Source: a virus
DNA: 64,000 nucleotides
IMG/VR virus record: IMGVR_UViG_3300008116_000054
Coordinates: 34,369-98,368 of that record
Reading direction: 5' to 3' (one strand)
Part shown: in pieces, positions 1 through 8,365 of the stretch
Numbering within the stretch: position 1 is the stretch's first letter
Layout: each line of letters starts with the position of its first letter
Program-made: the position numbers and the translations under genes
The notes under the pieces: generated by a model
The model's input: only the letters and a program-made list of their open reading frames with translations
The model's database searches: none
What the model was told of the DNA's origin: nothing

Positions 1-195
1 GCTCGAGATCGCTTTAATGATGTACTTATCGAGCGTGTCGTCTGACAAGGTCTGCCCGGTGAGCGCAGACTTCAGCGGTATGCCGAACAGACTAGTATCC
101 GGAAGCGACAGGTAGCGGGTCACACTCCCTGGTTCTTTCTCTTCGCCCTCCATGAACGGAAACGGAGGATTGTTCGGCGAGTTGCTGATTGCCAT
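1..195 (-). CDS. Virion protein, N-terminal part only (cut by window edge)
   Basis: An open frame runs from ATG at 195 down to base 1 without a stop, so only the first 65 residues are visible. The segment LPDTSLFGIPLKSALTG followed by an acidic helical stretch resembles the N-terminus of neck or head-completion type proteins found next to capsid genes in large myoviruses, but this is memory of family flavour rather than a firm match. It starts 3 bases after the stop of the 453-residue gene and is probably co-transcribed with the three virion-type genes upstream. No function is assigned. Confidence 0.6.
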   Translation of the reverse strand, partial: MAISNSPNNPPFPFMEGEEKEPGSVTRYLSLPDTSLFGIPLKSALTGQTLSDDTLDKYIIKAISS

Positions 196-198
196 GTC

Positions 199-1560
199 TT
201 ACCCCTTCTTCTCTGCCATCTTGGCTGCGTCTATGCGGGACATTCGCTCGACCTGCTCTGGCGAGGCTCGGCGTCTTATGACTGCTTTCGCTGGCTCAGC
301 CGGCGCTGCGGGTTTCGGCTCTGCCGACACTGCTACGGGCGCTGCGGGTGCTTGCTGTGCCTGCTTTGCGCGAACCTGAGGAGCAAGCTGGCTCTCGATG
401 AACTTCTTGTGGGCACCGGCAAACTGCATCGCAGGATCTTTTGTCGTAGCGTACTGCATGCCGCCTTCCTCGTCCTGCTTTAGGCCCATGTGCTCGGCCA
501 CCGCGCGACCGGTCATCGGTGCAGATTCGAACTCCTCGCCAGACGCAGACTCGACCGGCATGCCGCCGTGAACGAGATGCGCCTTGATCTCGTCGACGTG
601 TTGACGACGAGCGGCCTCAGATTCCTTGAACTGCTTTCCGGCCTGGTTTACGTCGACTATCGAGGCGTCGTGCTCTGGGTTCTTGGAGCGCCAGTCGGTT
701 TTCCAGGCTTGGACCGCTTTGTGTCGCTCCATGGGAGATTTTCCCTTGAGCTCGTCCGAAGCAAGGAAATCTGAGAACTCTTTGTCGAACTTTGCCGATC
801 TGCCCTGGTGAGCTGCCTTCATCTGCGCCGAAGCGTGCTTGATGGGATTCTTCTCTGGCTCGAGGTATTTTGCCGTCTTGGTGTGGTAGTTGTCGAGCCA
901 CTGTCTGGCGACGTCGCGCATCTCGCCCATCATCTTGTCTGACATCATGGTTGGCTTTACACCGCTGGTCAGAGCACGCATGAAGTCGCGAGGCTCGCCG
1001 CGGCCGCCTAGTCCCTTAGACACAAGATGCGCTGCCTCGCGAGGATGGTATCCCTCCTGGATCAGCTTGTTCATCTCGGCCATCTCCTGAGGAGTGTGGT
1101 TCTTGCTCATCTCCCACTCGCGAGACGATGACTTCTTGCTGTCTTTGCGCAGGTCTTCTGCGATCACCTGACGAAGCGCGCTAAGTGCACCATACAGGCC
1201 CTCTAGCTCGCGCGCCTTAGCGAGCTTCAAGTTAGGCTTTGGCTTGTTCTTTGCGGTCTTGATGTCCGCTAAAGCCTGATGCTGCTCATGTGTGAGCTTC
1301 TTTGCATTGTTGTCGTTCCACCACGAGTGAAGAACCTGATGAACCTCGTCTGGCATGACGGTCTTTTTTCCTTGGCGCTCAAGGGCGCGCTCGATGAGCA
1401 CGTTCCTGTCCTCGCCCTCGACCTTTGACATGCCTCCAAGTTCCTTGAAGATGTGCATTATCAAGGGCCACCGCTTTCCTTTGCCCTGCTTCTCTGCGAT
1501 GTCTTTTGCTCGCTCCCACTTCTTCTCTTGGGCTTGAGTCTCTACGACACCTTTTGGCAT
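199..1560 (-). CDS. Unknown lysine-rich protein, 453 aa, probable virion component
   Basis: No family recognised. The protein is highly charged and mostly predicted helical, with no signal peptide or membrane segment. Residues from about 395 form a proline/alanine-rich linker, then a basic patch AVIRRRA and a short helical tail. The neighbouring 357-residue protein ends with the same design (P/A linker, then APVVRRSA). The gene lies two bases from its upstream neighbour in a tight minus-strand run that also contains a small beta-rich protein, just beyond the capsid genes, so a structural role (inner head or neck) is the simplest inference. It could also be an injected protein. Confidence 0.6.
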   Translation of the reverse strand: MPKGVVETQAQEKKWERAKDIAEKQGKGKRWPLIMHIFKELGGMSKVEGEDRNVLIERALERQGKKTVMPDEVHQVLHSWWNDNNAKKLTHEQHQALADIKTAKNKPKPNLKLAKARELEGLYGALSALRQVIAEDLRKDSKKSSSREWEMSKNHTPQEMAEMNKLIQEGYHPREAAHLVSKGLGGRGEPRDFMRALTSGVKPTMMSDKMMGEMRDVARQWLDNYHTKTAKYLEPEKNPIKHASAQMKAAHQGRSAKFDKEFSDFLASDELKGKSPMERHKAVQAWKTDWRSKNPEHDASIVDVNQAGKQFKESEAARRQHVDEIKAHLVHGGMPVESASGEEFESAPMTGRAVAEHMGLKQDEEGGMQYATTKDPAMQFAGAHKKFIESQLAPQVRAKQAQQAPAAPVAVSAEPKPAAPAEPAKAVIRRRASPEQVERMSRIDAAKMAEKKG

Positions 1561-1561
1561 A

Positions 1562-2635
1562 TCATTTACCTCCGAGCAACGCGCGTGCGGCGGGTGAAAG
1601 CTTGGACATATCGACGTCGCCGGACGGAGTCACGGCTGAACCGGCGGATCTGCGAACGACAGGCGCCTGGGCTGGAGCCGGTTGCGCTGGTGCTGGAACC
1701 GGTTGTGCTGGCGCCGGTGTTTTTTCACCGTGGACCGGTGCGCCGAACGTACGGCCTCTTCCCTCGAGCTGACCAGAGCCGTGAAGATCTTCTTGGTGCT
1801 GAAGATGGCGTCCGACATGCTCAGAGTCCATATACGCGTCTCTTTGAGAGACATACTGAGAGTCTCGCTCAGGAGAGCGGCTCTTGCTAGACTCGTTGTA
1901 GTGAGACATTATAGGGTGATGGTCGAACGGATGGTTGAAATTTCCGTCGTGAATCTCTGACACGTCTTCTATGGGAATGTGTTTTCCGTTGATCTTGGTC
2001 CGCTCCATCGGGTATGCGCCGGTGTGGCCTGTCTTGAGCGTCTCGCCTGCGTACGCCTCGTGAGGGTTGCCCTGAAGGAAGGACCAGTCGTTTCCTTTAG
2101 GCTTGAAGGAGAAGCCTTCTGTGTCGTTGACGAACTGGTGCGGTTTTTTCTTGCCGCGAGTGACCGGGTTGTCTTTGGCGTACTCAGGATCGCGTGCTAT
2201 GCGCTGCGCGAAAGTCTCGGACTTAGAGGAATGCGTTCGCTCCCACGGCTTTATGTCTACAGCGTCGGCGTGAAGTTTTCCGCCAGAGTGAGGCTGAAGC
2301 TTGTGCACCATGTCCAGTAGTTTAAAGAACTGCTCGGCGTGCTTGTTTGCCATGCCCTGATTTTCGCCCTGCAGCGCAGCTTTGTAGCGAGACGCGTGGT
2401 GCCCGAGCGCTTCGCGTATCATCGCTGGCTCGAGCTCTGGGTCCATCTGCGAACCCAGATCCCGGATCGCGGCGTTCGCGTGAGATCCGGCGCTCTTGTT
2501 CGTCGCCATCTTCTCGAGCGACTCGAGAACATGATCCGCTATGACTTCGTCTGCGGCCGTCTTTATCAGATACCGTAAATCGTTGTCGTCTGTTTTCCTG
2601 AGCAGAAGCTCGCGAAACGAAGCAAGAGTGCGCAT
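1562..2635 (-). CDS. Unknown protein with P/A-rich linker, 357 aa, probable virion component
   Basis: No family recognised. The N-terminal 110 residues look helical; the middle is rich in H, K, D and S and looks poorly ordered. From about residue 305 there is a proline/alanine/glutamine linker ending in APVVRRSA and a tail SKLSPAARALLGGK. The linker-plus-RR tail parallels the adjacent 453-residue protein, suggesting a shared docking or processing signal. The start ATG is one base after the stop of the 103-residue gene, consistent with translational coupling in one operon driven from the promoter-like site near 2980. Confidence 0.6.
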   Translation of the reverse strand: MRTLASFRELLLRKTDDNDLRYLIKTAADEVIADHVLESLEKMATNKSAGSHANAAIRDLGSQMDPELEPAMIREALGHHASRYKAALQGENQGMANKHAEQFFKLLDMVHKLQPHSGGKLHADAVDIKPWERTHSSKSETFAQRIARDPEYAKDNPVTRGKKKPHQFVNDTEGFSFKPKGNDWSFLQGNPHEAYAGETLKTGHTGAYPMERTKINGKHIPIEDVSEIHDGNFNHPFDHHPIMSHYNESSKSRSPERDSQYVSQRDAYMDSEHVGRHLQHQEDLHGSGQLEGRGRTFGAPVHGEKTPAPAQPVPAPAQPAPAQAPVVRRSAGSAVTPSGDVDMSKLSPAARALLGGK

Positions 2636-2636
2636 G

Positions 2637-2948
2637 TTATGCCCTGTCTACTTCTATGCCTAGTTGGATAAAGCAGTTGCCGCTGACCGTAAGGGTGACG
2701 GTGTCTTTCGTGTCGGAGTTCAATCCGCGACCGCTGTTGAAGATCAGGACCTCTGTGTCCGCCATCGTCGCCGAAAGAACAGAGTCGAACGAGACCGTAA
2801 GGCTCGCGATGGCAGACCGCACGCGAACGGCGCAGTACTTTGGAACCTCGAAGGTGGTCGATCCACCGCCGGACTTGATCTCTTGCCAAACCAGCCCAAC
2901 GTCTGCGATCCTGCTCGCTCCGGTTGGTAAATTTATAGCGCGTGCCAT
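2637..2948 (-). CDS. Small beta-rich protein, 103 aa, unknown
   Basis: No family recognised. The sequence alternates hydrophobic and polar residues (TLTVSGNCFIQLGIEV near the end), typical of a compact beta-sandwich virion protein such as a decoration or neck component. The start is supported by a Shine-Dalgarno AAGGAG about 8 bases upstream, and a GTATAAT promoter-like heptamer lies at 2977-2983. First gene of a four-gene minus-strand run that continues out of the window. Confidence 0.6.
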   Translation of the reverse strand: MARAINLPTGASRIADVGLVWQEIKSGGGSTTFEVPKYCAVRVRSAIASLTVSFDSVLSATMADTEVLIFNSGRGLNSDTKDTVTLTVSGNCFIQLGIEVDRA

Positions 2949-2976
2949 CTAGGCTCTCCTTATCAAAGCTATATCA

Positions 2977-2983
2977 ATTATAC
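2977..2983 (-). promoter_or_regulatory. GTATAAT promoter-like site
   Basis: Minus-strand heptamer GTATAAT 28 bases upstream of the 103-aa gene. A weak -35 candidate ATGTCA lies 17 bases further upstream (4 of 6 against TTGACA). The same heptamer recurs at nine other intergenic sites in this window. Confidence 0.55.
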
Positions 2984-3009
2984 TATCAACCGAAGTTAAT
3001 GACATCGGT

Positions 3010-3043
3010 AAAAAGCAAAAAGGTCCGACCTAAAGGCCGAACC
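3010..3043 (-). terminator. Intrinsic terminator after the 122-aa gene
   Basis: On the minus strand the arms at 3035-3043 and 3022-3030 form a 9-bp stem with two G-U pairs and a 4-base loop, followed by a T-rich run (3010-3021). It lies just downstream of the gene ending at 3066 and separates it from the promoter at 2977. Confidence 0.75.
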
Positions 3044-3065
3044 CAAAAGGAGGATCTCACTGCGT

Positions 3066-3434
3066 TCACTCGCCTACGCTTATGTCCAGCGATGAGATGG
3101 TAGGTATGGCGGTGGCGAGCGCGGGTCTGCCTAAGGTGAAGGTCGCGCCGTCGTAGTCGATAAGGGTTATCAGGTCCAGCTGAAACTCGTCGTCCGCCGA
3201 CAGCGAGAAGAATACATCGGCCTCTGGCTGGGCGTCTTCTACGTGAAAAGTCAAGATCTTGCGCTGCTTGTTTGCAGCAGACGCGTAGTGGACGAGCACG
3301 CGGTCGACGTTGAAGTCGTCCGACCAGTACGGGTCGCCGGAAACGGGCGATAGTCCAAAAAGTGTAGTCTTGTCCAGGGTCACGACCACGGAACCGCCTT
3401 TTGATGCCGATGCTGATAAGGTAACGAGCGCCAT
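3066..3434 (-). CDS. Unknown beta-rich protein, 122 aa
   Basis: The frame is open upstream to 3611, but that extension would overlap the divergent glycosyltransferase gene. ATG at 3434 is preceded by GTGAGGATCGT, a good ribosome site, so the start was moved. The protein (MALVTLSASASKGGSVVV...) is rich in valine, threonine and serine with alternating hydrophobics, like small virion or neck proteins. No family recognised. It is transcribed divergently from the GT9 gene, with promoter-like TATA sequences for both directions overlapping at about 3462-3469, and ends at an intrinsic terminator. Confidence 0.6.
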   Translation of the reverse strand: MALVTLSASASKGGSVVVTLDKTTLFGLSPVSGDPYWSDDFNVDRVLVHYASAANKQRKILTFHVEDAQPEADVFFSLSADDEFQLDLITLIDYDGATFTLGRPALATAIPTISSLDISVGE

Positions 3435-3481
3435 ACGATCCTCACGTTGCGTTACTACGATCTTATACTTTGTACAAACAC

Positions 3482-3504
3482 GATGTGCACAAACGACGCA
3501 CATC
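3482..3504 (+). promoter_or_regulatory. Inverted repeat in the leader of the GT9 gene
   Basis: Arms GATGTGC (3482-3488) and GCACATC (3498-3504) form a perfect 7-bp hairpin with a 9-base loop. It ends four bases before the Shine-Dalgarno AGGAG (3508-3512). A TATACT hexamer (3464-3469) upstream may be the plus-strand -10 box. Confidence 0.45.
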
Positions 3505-3519
3505 ACCAGGAGACGATGA

Positions 3520-4440
3520 ATGTTCGCCAACAAGACCGTATACGCACTAAACAGCGCCGCGGTGGGCGATCTCGTGGCGGCCGCACCGACGCTGAAGTAC
3601 ACCATAGACAACTACCACGCCAAGACACCGTACCTGGTGGGGATATACGACGACTTCAAGGACCTGTTTCCGTTCGTGCCGGCGGACAGGTTCGTGGCCA
3701 TAACGCCAGACTATCCCAGCGATTACTCGGTCCGCTTCCTGAACCCGCCCAGAGACAAAAGCAACGTCTGCAAGATTACGCCGTCCAGGATGAAGCTCGC
3801 GCACTACGGGTCGATAAACTTAATGGCCAAGGTCCTGAACGACGTCGAGCTGCAGTACGTGCCGCTGGAGCCGGTGGACGTCTCGCGCTACGGCGTAGAC
3901 TTCGATAAAGCAGTAGTCATAATAACGACTTACCGCGACAGACAGCGGAGCATCTTGCCGGACGAGATCCTCAAGATCTCGCAGTACGTCGCCTCGAAGG
4001 GACTGACGCCGGTGTACGTCGGAAAAACCGGTGCGATAAGCATATGGAAGAAGAACCTGGCCATATCGGACTTCGAGTATCCAGGATTCGGCGTTGACCT
4101 ACGGAATCAGACCACGTTCCGCGAGCTGGCCTCGGTGATGGCAAGGTCGAAAGCCGTCGTCGGCATGGACAGCGGGCCCATACACATCGCCTTCACGACC
4201 CAGACCCCGGTGGTGTGCGGATTTACGACGGTTCGGCCTGAGTATCGCGTACCGTTCAGGGGCAACGCAAAGACAATAGCGGTGGTGCCGAACATTCACT
4301 GTAACTTCTGCGAGTCAGACTGGAACCTTAACTTCTGGAACTTCAACAACTGCCCGAGGAAGATGGATCTTGCGGAGTGTGTGACCAAGATGACCGCTGC
4401 GAGGTTCATAGACGGACTAGACTCGCTTGGGATATACTGA
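3520..4440 (+). CDS. Glycosyltransferase family 9 (heptosyltransferase-like)
   Basis: A 306-residue GT-B fold glycosyltransferase. The diagnostic GT9 motif GMDSGPIHIA is at residues 215-224; in ADP-heptose:LPS heptosyltransferases this region binds the sugar nucleotide. The N-terminus (NSAAVGDLVAAAPTL) matches the acceptor-side glycine-rich loop. A cysteine cluster near the C-terminus (C261, C264, C278, C287) may bind metal or form disulfides. The start has AGGAG 8 bases upstream. It is the only plus-strand gene among about 46 kb of minus-strand genes, which suggests independent acquisition and separate control. Possible roles are remodelling host LPS (superinfection exclusion) or glycosylating virion protein or phage DNA; the acceptor cannot be told from sequence. 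Confidence 0.8.
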   Translation: MFANKTVYALNSAAVGDLVAAAPTLKYTIDNYHAKTPYLVGIYDDFKDLFPFVPADRFVAITPDYPSDYSVRFLNPPRDKSNVCKITPSRMKLAHYGSINLMAKVLNDVELQYVPLEPVDVSRYGVDFDKAVVIITTYRDRQRSILPDEILKISQYVASKGLTPVYVGKTGAISIWKKNLAISDFEYPGFGVDLRNQTTFRELASVMARSKAVVGMDSGPIHIAFTTQTPVVCGFTTVRPEYRVPFRGNAKTIAVVPNIHCNFCESDWNLNFWNFNNCPRKMDLAECVTKMTAARFIDGLDSLGIY

Positions 4441-4480
4441 GCGAAGGTATGCGAGTACTTCGTCGGAGGTGCTTTTTAAA

Positions 4481-6022
4481 TTAAACACAATACATAACAT
4501 ACTTTGCCTGACCTGCGTCATATAGCCTTGTCCATCCAAGTTCTTCTGCGTGTTGTTTCTCTGACAGCAGCCTGTCGTCCATATTTGCGCGACAACGCAG
4601 TCTATTAAACGTATTATGATTGTCTGTCCACTGCCATCCTAAGGTCACAGACATCAAATTAAAACCTACAGCCTTTAAGCTGGAACCGTCAGCGTAGCGC
4701 AGATCTACAAACGACTGAATGAATCGTGGTTTAGATAACGTTTCTATACGCTTCAGAAGACGAGACAATCCGCCCTGAATCTGAAAACCAATCTTTGTTG
4801 CGACTCTGACCAAGTCTATGCCATCCTTGTGACGACGATACGTTATAACCATCATTGGTTCTGAGTTAAGGACCAAAGCAATAGCAGTCGAGCATCTTGC
4901 TGAGCCCATAAGATGGTTGCTTTGCATAAAGGCAGCGGCATCGTCGACCGAGATGCTTTTAACTTCAAGTTTTCTAGCTCCTATCTTTTTGCTTAAACCC
5001 AATACATTGGCGACCATAGAACAGACTATGTCAGGAGTATTCTTTATTTCGTCCTGGCGAAACTGAAGTAGACGCACGTTGTTTTCTTTATATGTATATG
5101 CCTTTTTAATGTGGTATTGTTTGTCGCGCATCGAGTGTGAATATAGTCCGTCTACATCTACATATATAGTTTTATTGTCGTGCTTCAATATGATATCTGG
5201 CCTATATCTAATACCTTTTTCCAGCATCTCTGGGACGCCAAGATTGTAAGCCTCTGCATCTAACCCGCTGTTCTTAAACATGTTTATTGACAGAAGCTCC
5301 AAAGAAGAACGATGTTTATGATAATTATCCAACCAGTCTTGCGCAGCGTCCCATCCAAGCTCTCTAGCGACATTGCGAAGCGAAGTAGGCCTTACTCCTT
5401 TTTCTTTACAGGAATCGACGACTATCCTGCCATCTGGAAAAGATTGAATTCCCTTTTCTCTTAGAGTTTGAGATATAGAACTTGCAACCTTCATTGCTAC
5501 GTCTTTGTTGAGCATAGCATTTTCTACACCGTAGCGTTCTAAGTTTGTCATAGACATCTTTGCGAACACTTCTTTATTTTGACTTGGAGCAGAAGTTCCG
5601 TAGCGGTCAATATTGGTAGACTTGATCTTATCCTTGATATCAGGGCTGCATGCAGGAGCTGCTCCGCCGTATTTGAGCTGATTAGTGGACTTTCTTTTGT
5701 TTTTGGTCTGTTGAGACTTGGAGGCTTCGACTGCCCTTTTTAAGATCTCTGGTCTGTTAGGATCAGACTTCATAGATTGTCTTACTTTTTCAACAATATC
5801 TTCTCTGTACATTGGATTGTTTTCAGAAAAGAACTCTGATTTGTAGCAGCCACAAGACTGAGACTTACCGTGAAGAATAGTGTTGGGCGTCTTTATCAAT
5901 CGCTCTGTTCCACAGTCACACCTACAGATCCATCCAACCTGGCGACCGTCGTCTCCAAGTTTCTTTTCTACGAAAGTCCATCTATTGTATTTATCGTTTG
6001 CTTTTGCTGTAAGTCTAGACAT
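4481..6022 (-). CDS. Homing endonuclease, EDxHD (Vsr-like) type, paralogue 1
   Basis: A 513-residue free-standing homing endonuclease. The N-terminus has a CxC...SCGC zinc-binding segment (about 34-59), then basic repeats with YG motifs seen in NUMOD-type DNA-binding regions. The nuclease core (about 275-345) has the Vsr-like series RPDI, VDVDGLYSHS and RLLQFRQDE, characteristic of the EDxHD family. A C-terminal domain of about 150 residues contains SNHLMG, FVDLRYADG, LGWQWTD and YDAGQAK; the same domain ends the endonuclease at 18867. The gene is more A+T-rich than its neighbours, lies between the capsid terminator and the GT9 gene, and has its own promoter-like GTATAAT at 6040 and a Shine-Dalgarno AGAGGTGAG. 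Confidence 0.85.
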   Translation of the reverse strand: MSRLTAKANDKYNRWTFVEKKLGDDGRQVGWICRCDCGTERLIKTPNTILHGKSQSCGCYKSEFFSENNPMYREDIVEKVRQSMKSDPNRPEILKRAVEASKSQQTKNKRKSTNQLKYGGAAPACSPDIKDKIKSTNIDRYGTSAPSQNKEVFAKMSMTNLERYGVENAMLNKDVAMKVASSISQTLREKGIQSFPDGRIVVDSCKEKGVRPTSLRNVARELGWDAAQDWLDNYHKHRSSLELLSINMFKNSGLDAEAYNLGVPEMLEKGIRYRPDIILKHDNKTIYVDVDGLYSHSMRDKQYHIKKAYTYKENNVRLLQFRQDEIKNTPDIVCSMVANVLGLSKKIGARKLEVKSISVDDAAAFMQSNHLMGSARCSTAIALVLNSEPMMVITYRRHKDGIDLVRVATKIGFQIQGGLSRLLKRIETLSKPRFIQSFVDLRYADGSSLKAVGFNLMSVTLGWQWTDNHNTFNRLRCRANMDDRLLSEKQHAEELGWTRLYDAGQAKYVMYCV

Positions 6023-6039
6023 ATCTCACCTCTGGTATT

Positions 6040-6046
6040 ATTATAC
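6040..6046 (-). promoter_or_regulatory. GTATAAT promoter-like site of homing endonuclease 1
   Basis: Minus-strand GTATAAT 17 bases upstream of the ATG at 6022, giving a very short leader. There is no recognisable -35 hexamer. The homing gene appears to carry the same promoter type as phage genes. Confidence 0.5.
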
Positions 6047-6111
6047 ACAGAAGATGAATTAAGCAGTGGGAGAAATGGAGATCTTATATGGCACGCTGTT
6101 CGTATACTGAT

Positions 6112-6142
6112 AAAGAAAAAGGGTACCGTATAAACGGTACCC
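6112..6142 (-). terminator. Intrinsic terminator of the capsid operon
   Basis: Perfect 9-bp inverted repeat, GGGTACCGT (6121-6129) and ACGGTACCC (6134-6142) with a 4-base loop, followed on the minus strand by CCCTTTTTCTTT. It lies 31 bases after the major capsid stop codon. Confidence 0.9.
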
Positions 6143-6173
6143 TAAAGATCATTTAGTCAACAATCTTAAGAAC

Positions 6174-7628
6174 TTATTTGCCAACGTTTCTCATGACGCC
6201 TTGGAAGCGAGGAGCATACACGAAAAGCGCTCCGTACATCAAGAGCAAGAATTCCAAAGCAGTAGTGACTACCGCTAGGTTCATCTTAGCCAATGGGGCA
6301 AGTTGCTTAAACTTCATCGACTCAGCGCCGAGATCCAGCAAGAATGCTTCGCCGAGGCCTGGACGCTTACGACCAGCATCAACGATAGCCGAGATGCCTA
6401 CGCGGTAGTTACCGATGAACTGAGCCGTGCTAGCAGCGGCGCCGTTAGCCGAGCGGTACAGCTTGTAGTACTTGGCGGTAGACGGAACCGAGCCGGTGAT
6501 GGCGATGGTCACGCGTTGGCCAGCCGTTGGGCTGACAGCCGATGCAGTCAACACTGGAGCAGACTCACCGAAGTCGTTGACGAGGGTCAACGCGTAGTTG
6601 TAAGCACCAGCGGCGAGATCAGATCCTGAACCAGCAGCAGTACCAGCGATGCTGAGGCCTGCGATGCTTGGTGCGCTTGCGTTTACTGCGCTCGAGCGAA
6701 CCTGCTGACGAGGACGGAGGAAGAGGTTCGGCTTGAGGTCGATCGCGCCCGCCGTGGTCGTAACCTTAGAAACGTCGTAACCTACGGTCTGACCGGAGAG
6801 ACCTGGCTCGCTACGGAACTGAGGATAGAACTGGCGTACGAAGGTCGAGATCGCGAGCGGCTCGGCGTGGAACTGGGTCGGTGCACCGAAGTTCTCGAGT
6901 GCTTTTACTGCGAGGTCTTCTACGTCGTCCTGCGCGAAGCTTGCGCCGGCGAGGTCTTTGACGATCGAGGTCGACTCAGCGCCCCAGCCTTCAAAGTCTT
7001 TAGAGATGAACTGGCTGTCGCGGTCACCTTTCAGGATCTGCTGGAGAAGGCCGGACATCGCGATGCTGTTTACTGGAAGATCGGCGGTTGCACCGGTCTG
7101 GTCGCCGTTGGCGTCGGTGAAGTGTGCGTGGCCCCAGTAGAGTTCGCGCTCGACGTTCTTCAGAAGGTCCATCGTTCCTTCTTTTGCCTGCTGAGCAACT
7201 ACGTCGCCTACGGAGGTGCGAACGAGTGTCATCTGGTGCGAGACCTTACGACGCTTGCTGAAGAAAGCGATCCGTTGGCCGTCGCGTACGTATGTTGAAT
7301 CTTCTTCTTGTCCGCTGCCGCCTTCGCCGATGTACGGAGAAGCGTCGGAGCCGTAGCCTACCAAGCGGTTGTACTGCTCGAACAGGTTGTAGGCTTTGTC
7401 GATGCTGAGGGCAGGCCACAGCTTCAGGTTCTTCATGTCGAAGGTCACTACTTTGAGAGTAGATTCCAGCGATTCAGTTTGGATAACGCCACCGTAGGTG
7501 AGGTCGGTCGGACGACCAGCGTAGCCGTAGCCAGCGCTGAGGGCCTTGTTGAGGTTCTCGATCTCAGCCTGGGAGACGAGACCCTGCTCCAAGCCTTGCA
7601 TAATCTGATTCATTGCGTCTTGATACAT
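6174..7628 (-). CDS. Major capsid protein (HK97 fold) with an inserted Ig/FN3-like domain
   Basis: A 484-residue protein directly after scaffold and protease genes. The N-terminal region (residues 26-55) has the AGYGYAGRPTDLTYGGVIQTESLE segment type, followed by the conserved TFDMKNLKLWPALSIDKAYN and EQYNRLVGYG stretch that I associate with major capsid proteins of several large phage groups. From about residue 320 to 400 a Gly/Ala/Thr-rich insert with YNYALTLVNDFGESAP looks like an Ig- or fibronectin-type surface domain. The protease gene carries a near-copy of the 26-55 segment, so this region is probably recognised or cut during maturation. It is the last gene of the operon, closed by the terminator at 6112-6142; high expression is expected. 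Confidence 0.88.
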   Translation of the reverse strand: MYQDAMNQIMQGLEQGLVSQAEIENLNKALSAGYGYAGRPTDLTYGGVIQTESLESTLKVVTFDMKNLKLWPALSIDKAYNLFEQYNRLVGYGSDASPYIGEGGSGQEEDSTYVRDGQRIAFFSKRRKVSHQMTLVRTSVGDVVAQQAKEGTMDLLKNVERELYWGHAHFTDANGDQTGATADLPVNSIAMSGLLQQILKGDRDSQFISKDFEGWGAESTSIVKDLAGASFAQDDVEDLAVKALENFGAPTQFHAEPLAISTFVRQFYPQFRSEPGLSGQTVGYDVSKVTTTAGAIDLKPNLFLRPRQQVRSSAVNASAPSIAGLSIAGTAAGSGSDLAAGAYNYALTLVNDFGESAPVLTASAVSPTAGQRVTIAITGSVPSTAKYYKLYRSANGAAASTAQFIGNYRVGISAIVDAGRKRPGLGEAFLLDLGAESMKFKQLAPLAKMNLAVVTTALEFLLLMYGALFVYAPRFQGVMRNVGK

Positions 7629-7646
7629 CTCTCATATCTCCCTTAG

Positions 7647-8345
7647 TTACTTGATGCCGTACTTGTTAGCGATGTCTTGAAGCTCGCCGGCTCCGCCGAT
7701 CTCAGCCTTCAGGACGTCCTCGATAGAAACTTCTTTTCCAGATTTCTTGAGTGTGATCAGTTCGTTCAGGACCTGGGCCTTGTTGAGCGGCTCTTCTTCT
7801 ACTGCACCTTTAGCCAAGGCTTGAACGTGCTTGTAGGTTGCGCCGCGAGCAGGAACAGGCGCTTCCGCCAGCTGCTTTACCGCGCTAAGAAGCTCAGAGA
7901 TCTGACTTTGGATAGGAGCGATCTTGGCGTCGATCGACTTGGAAAGCTCGTCCTTGTCTTCTTTCTTGTCTTCTTTGTCGTCCTTGTCGTCCTTGTCTTC
8001 TTTCTTGCCCATGTATTTGTCGCACTCAGCCTTGCACATCTCGCGCTTCTTCATAGCTTCTTTGTAAGCGTGCTCGGCTTTTTCGCACTCTTCTTCTGCT
8101 TTAGAATAAGCTTTTTCAGCTTTCTTGGCTTCGTCTTCGTGCTCTTCTTCGTCTTCGTGCTCTTCTTCTTTTTCGTCTTCGTCTTCTGCTTTTGCTGCAA
8201 CTTCTTCAGTGCGCATGTCGCCGTCTGCGTCGTGGCCCATCTCGATCTCTTCTGCTGCGAAGCGATCGCTCTTCTTAAGGGCCTCGATCTCAGCCAGCGT
8301 CTCGTCGATCAGATCGGTGAGACTTTTAGCGAGATTGTTTTCCAT
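7647..8345 (-). CDS. Head scaffolding protein
   Basis: A 232-residue, extremely acidic and lysine-rich protein with a long coiled-coil centre (about residues 55-140, runs of E, D and K) and a C-terminal helical tail (ELQDIANKYGIK). Composition, size and position immediately upstream of the major capsid gene and downstream of the protease fit a scaffold that fills the prohead and is degraded by the protease. The spacing to the capsid gene is 18 bases. No sequence-level family assignment is possible because scaffolds diverge quickly. Confidence 0.75.
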   Translation of the reverse strand: MENNLAKSLTDLIDETLAEIEALKKSDRFAAEEIEMGHDADGDMRTEEVAAKAEDEDEKEEEHEDEEEHEDEAKKAEKAYSKAEEECEKAEHAYKEAMKKREMCKAECDKYMGKKEDKDDKDDKEDKKEDKDELSKSIDAKIAPIQSQISELLSAVKQLAEAPVPARGATYKHVQALAKGAVEEEPLNKAQVLNELITLKKSGKEVSIEDVLKAEIGGAGELQDIANKYGIK

Positions 8346-8365
8346 CGGTTTGTTCCTCTTTAACC

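Noticed and set aside
3468-3477. TTTGTACAAA palindrome upstream of the GT9 gene
   Set aside because: A 10-bp A/T-rich palindrome is not unusual by chance and occurs once; not enough to call an operator.
3435-3611. N-terminal extension of the 122-aa gene
   Set aside because: Would run through the divergent promoter region and into the GT9 gene; ATG at 3434 has a clear ribosome site.
7677-8363. Plus-strand hydrophobic frame of 228 codons that looks like a membrane protein
   Set aside because: The hydrophobic phenylalanine/valine runs are the reverse complement of the K/E/D-rich scaffold gene.
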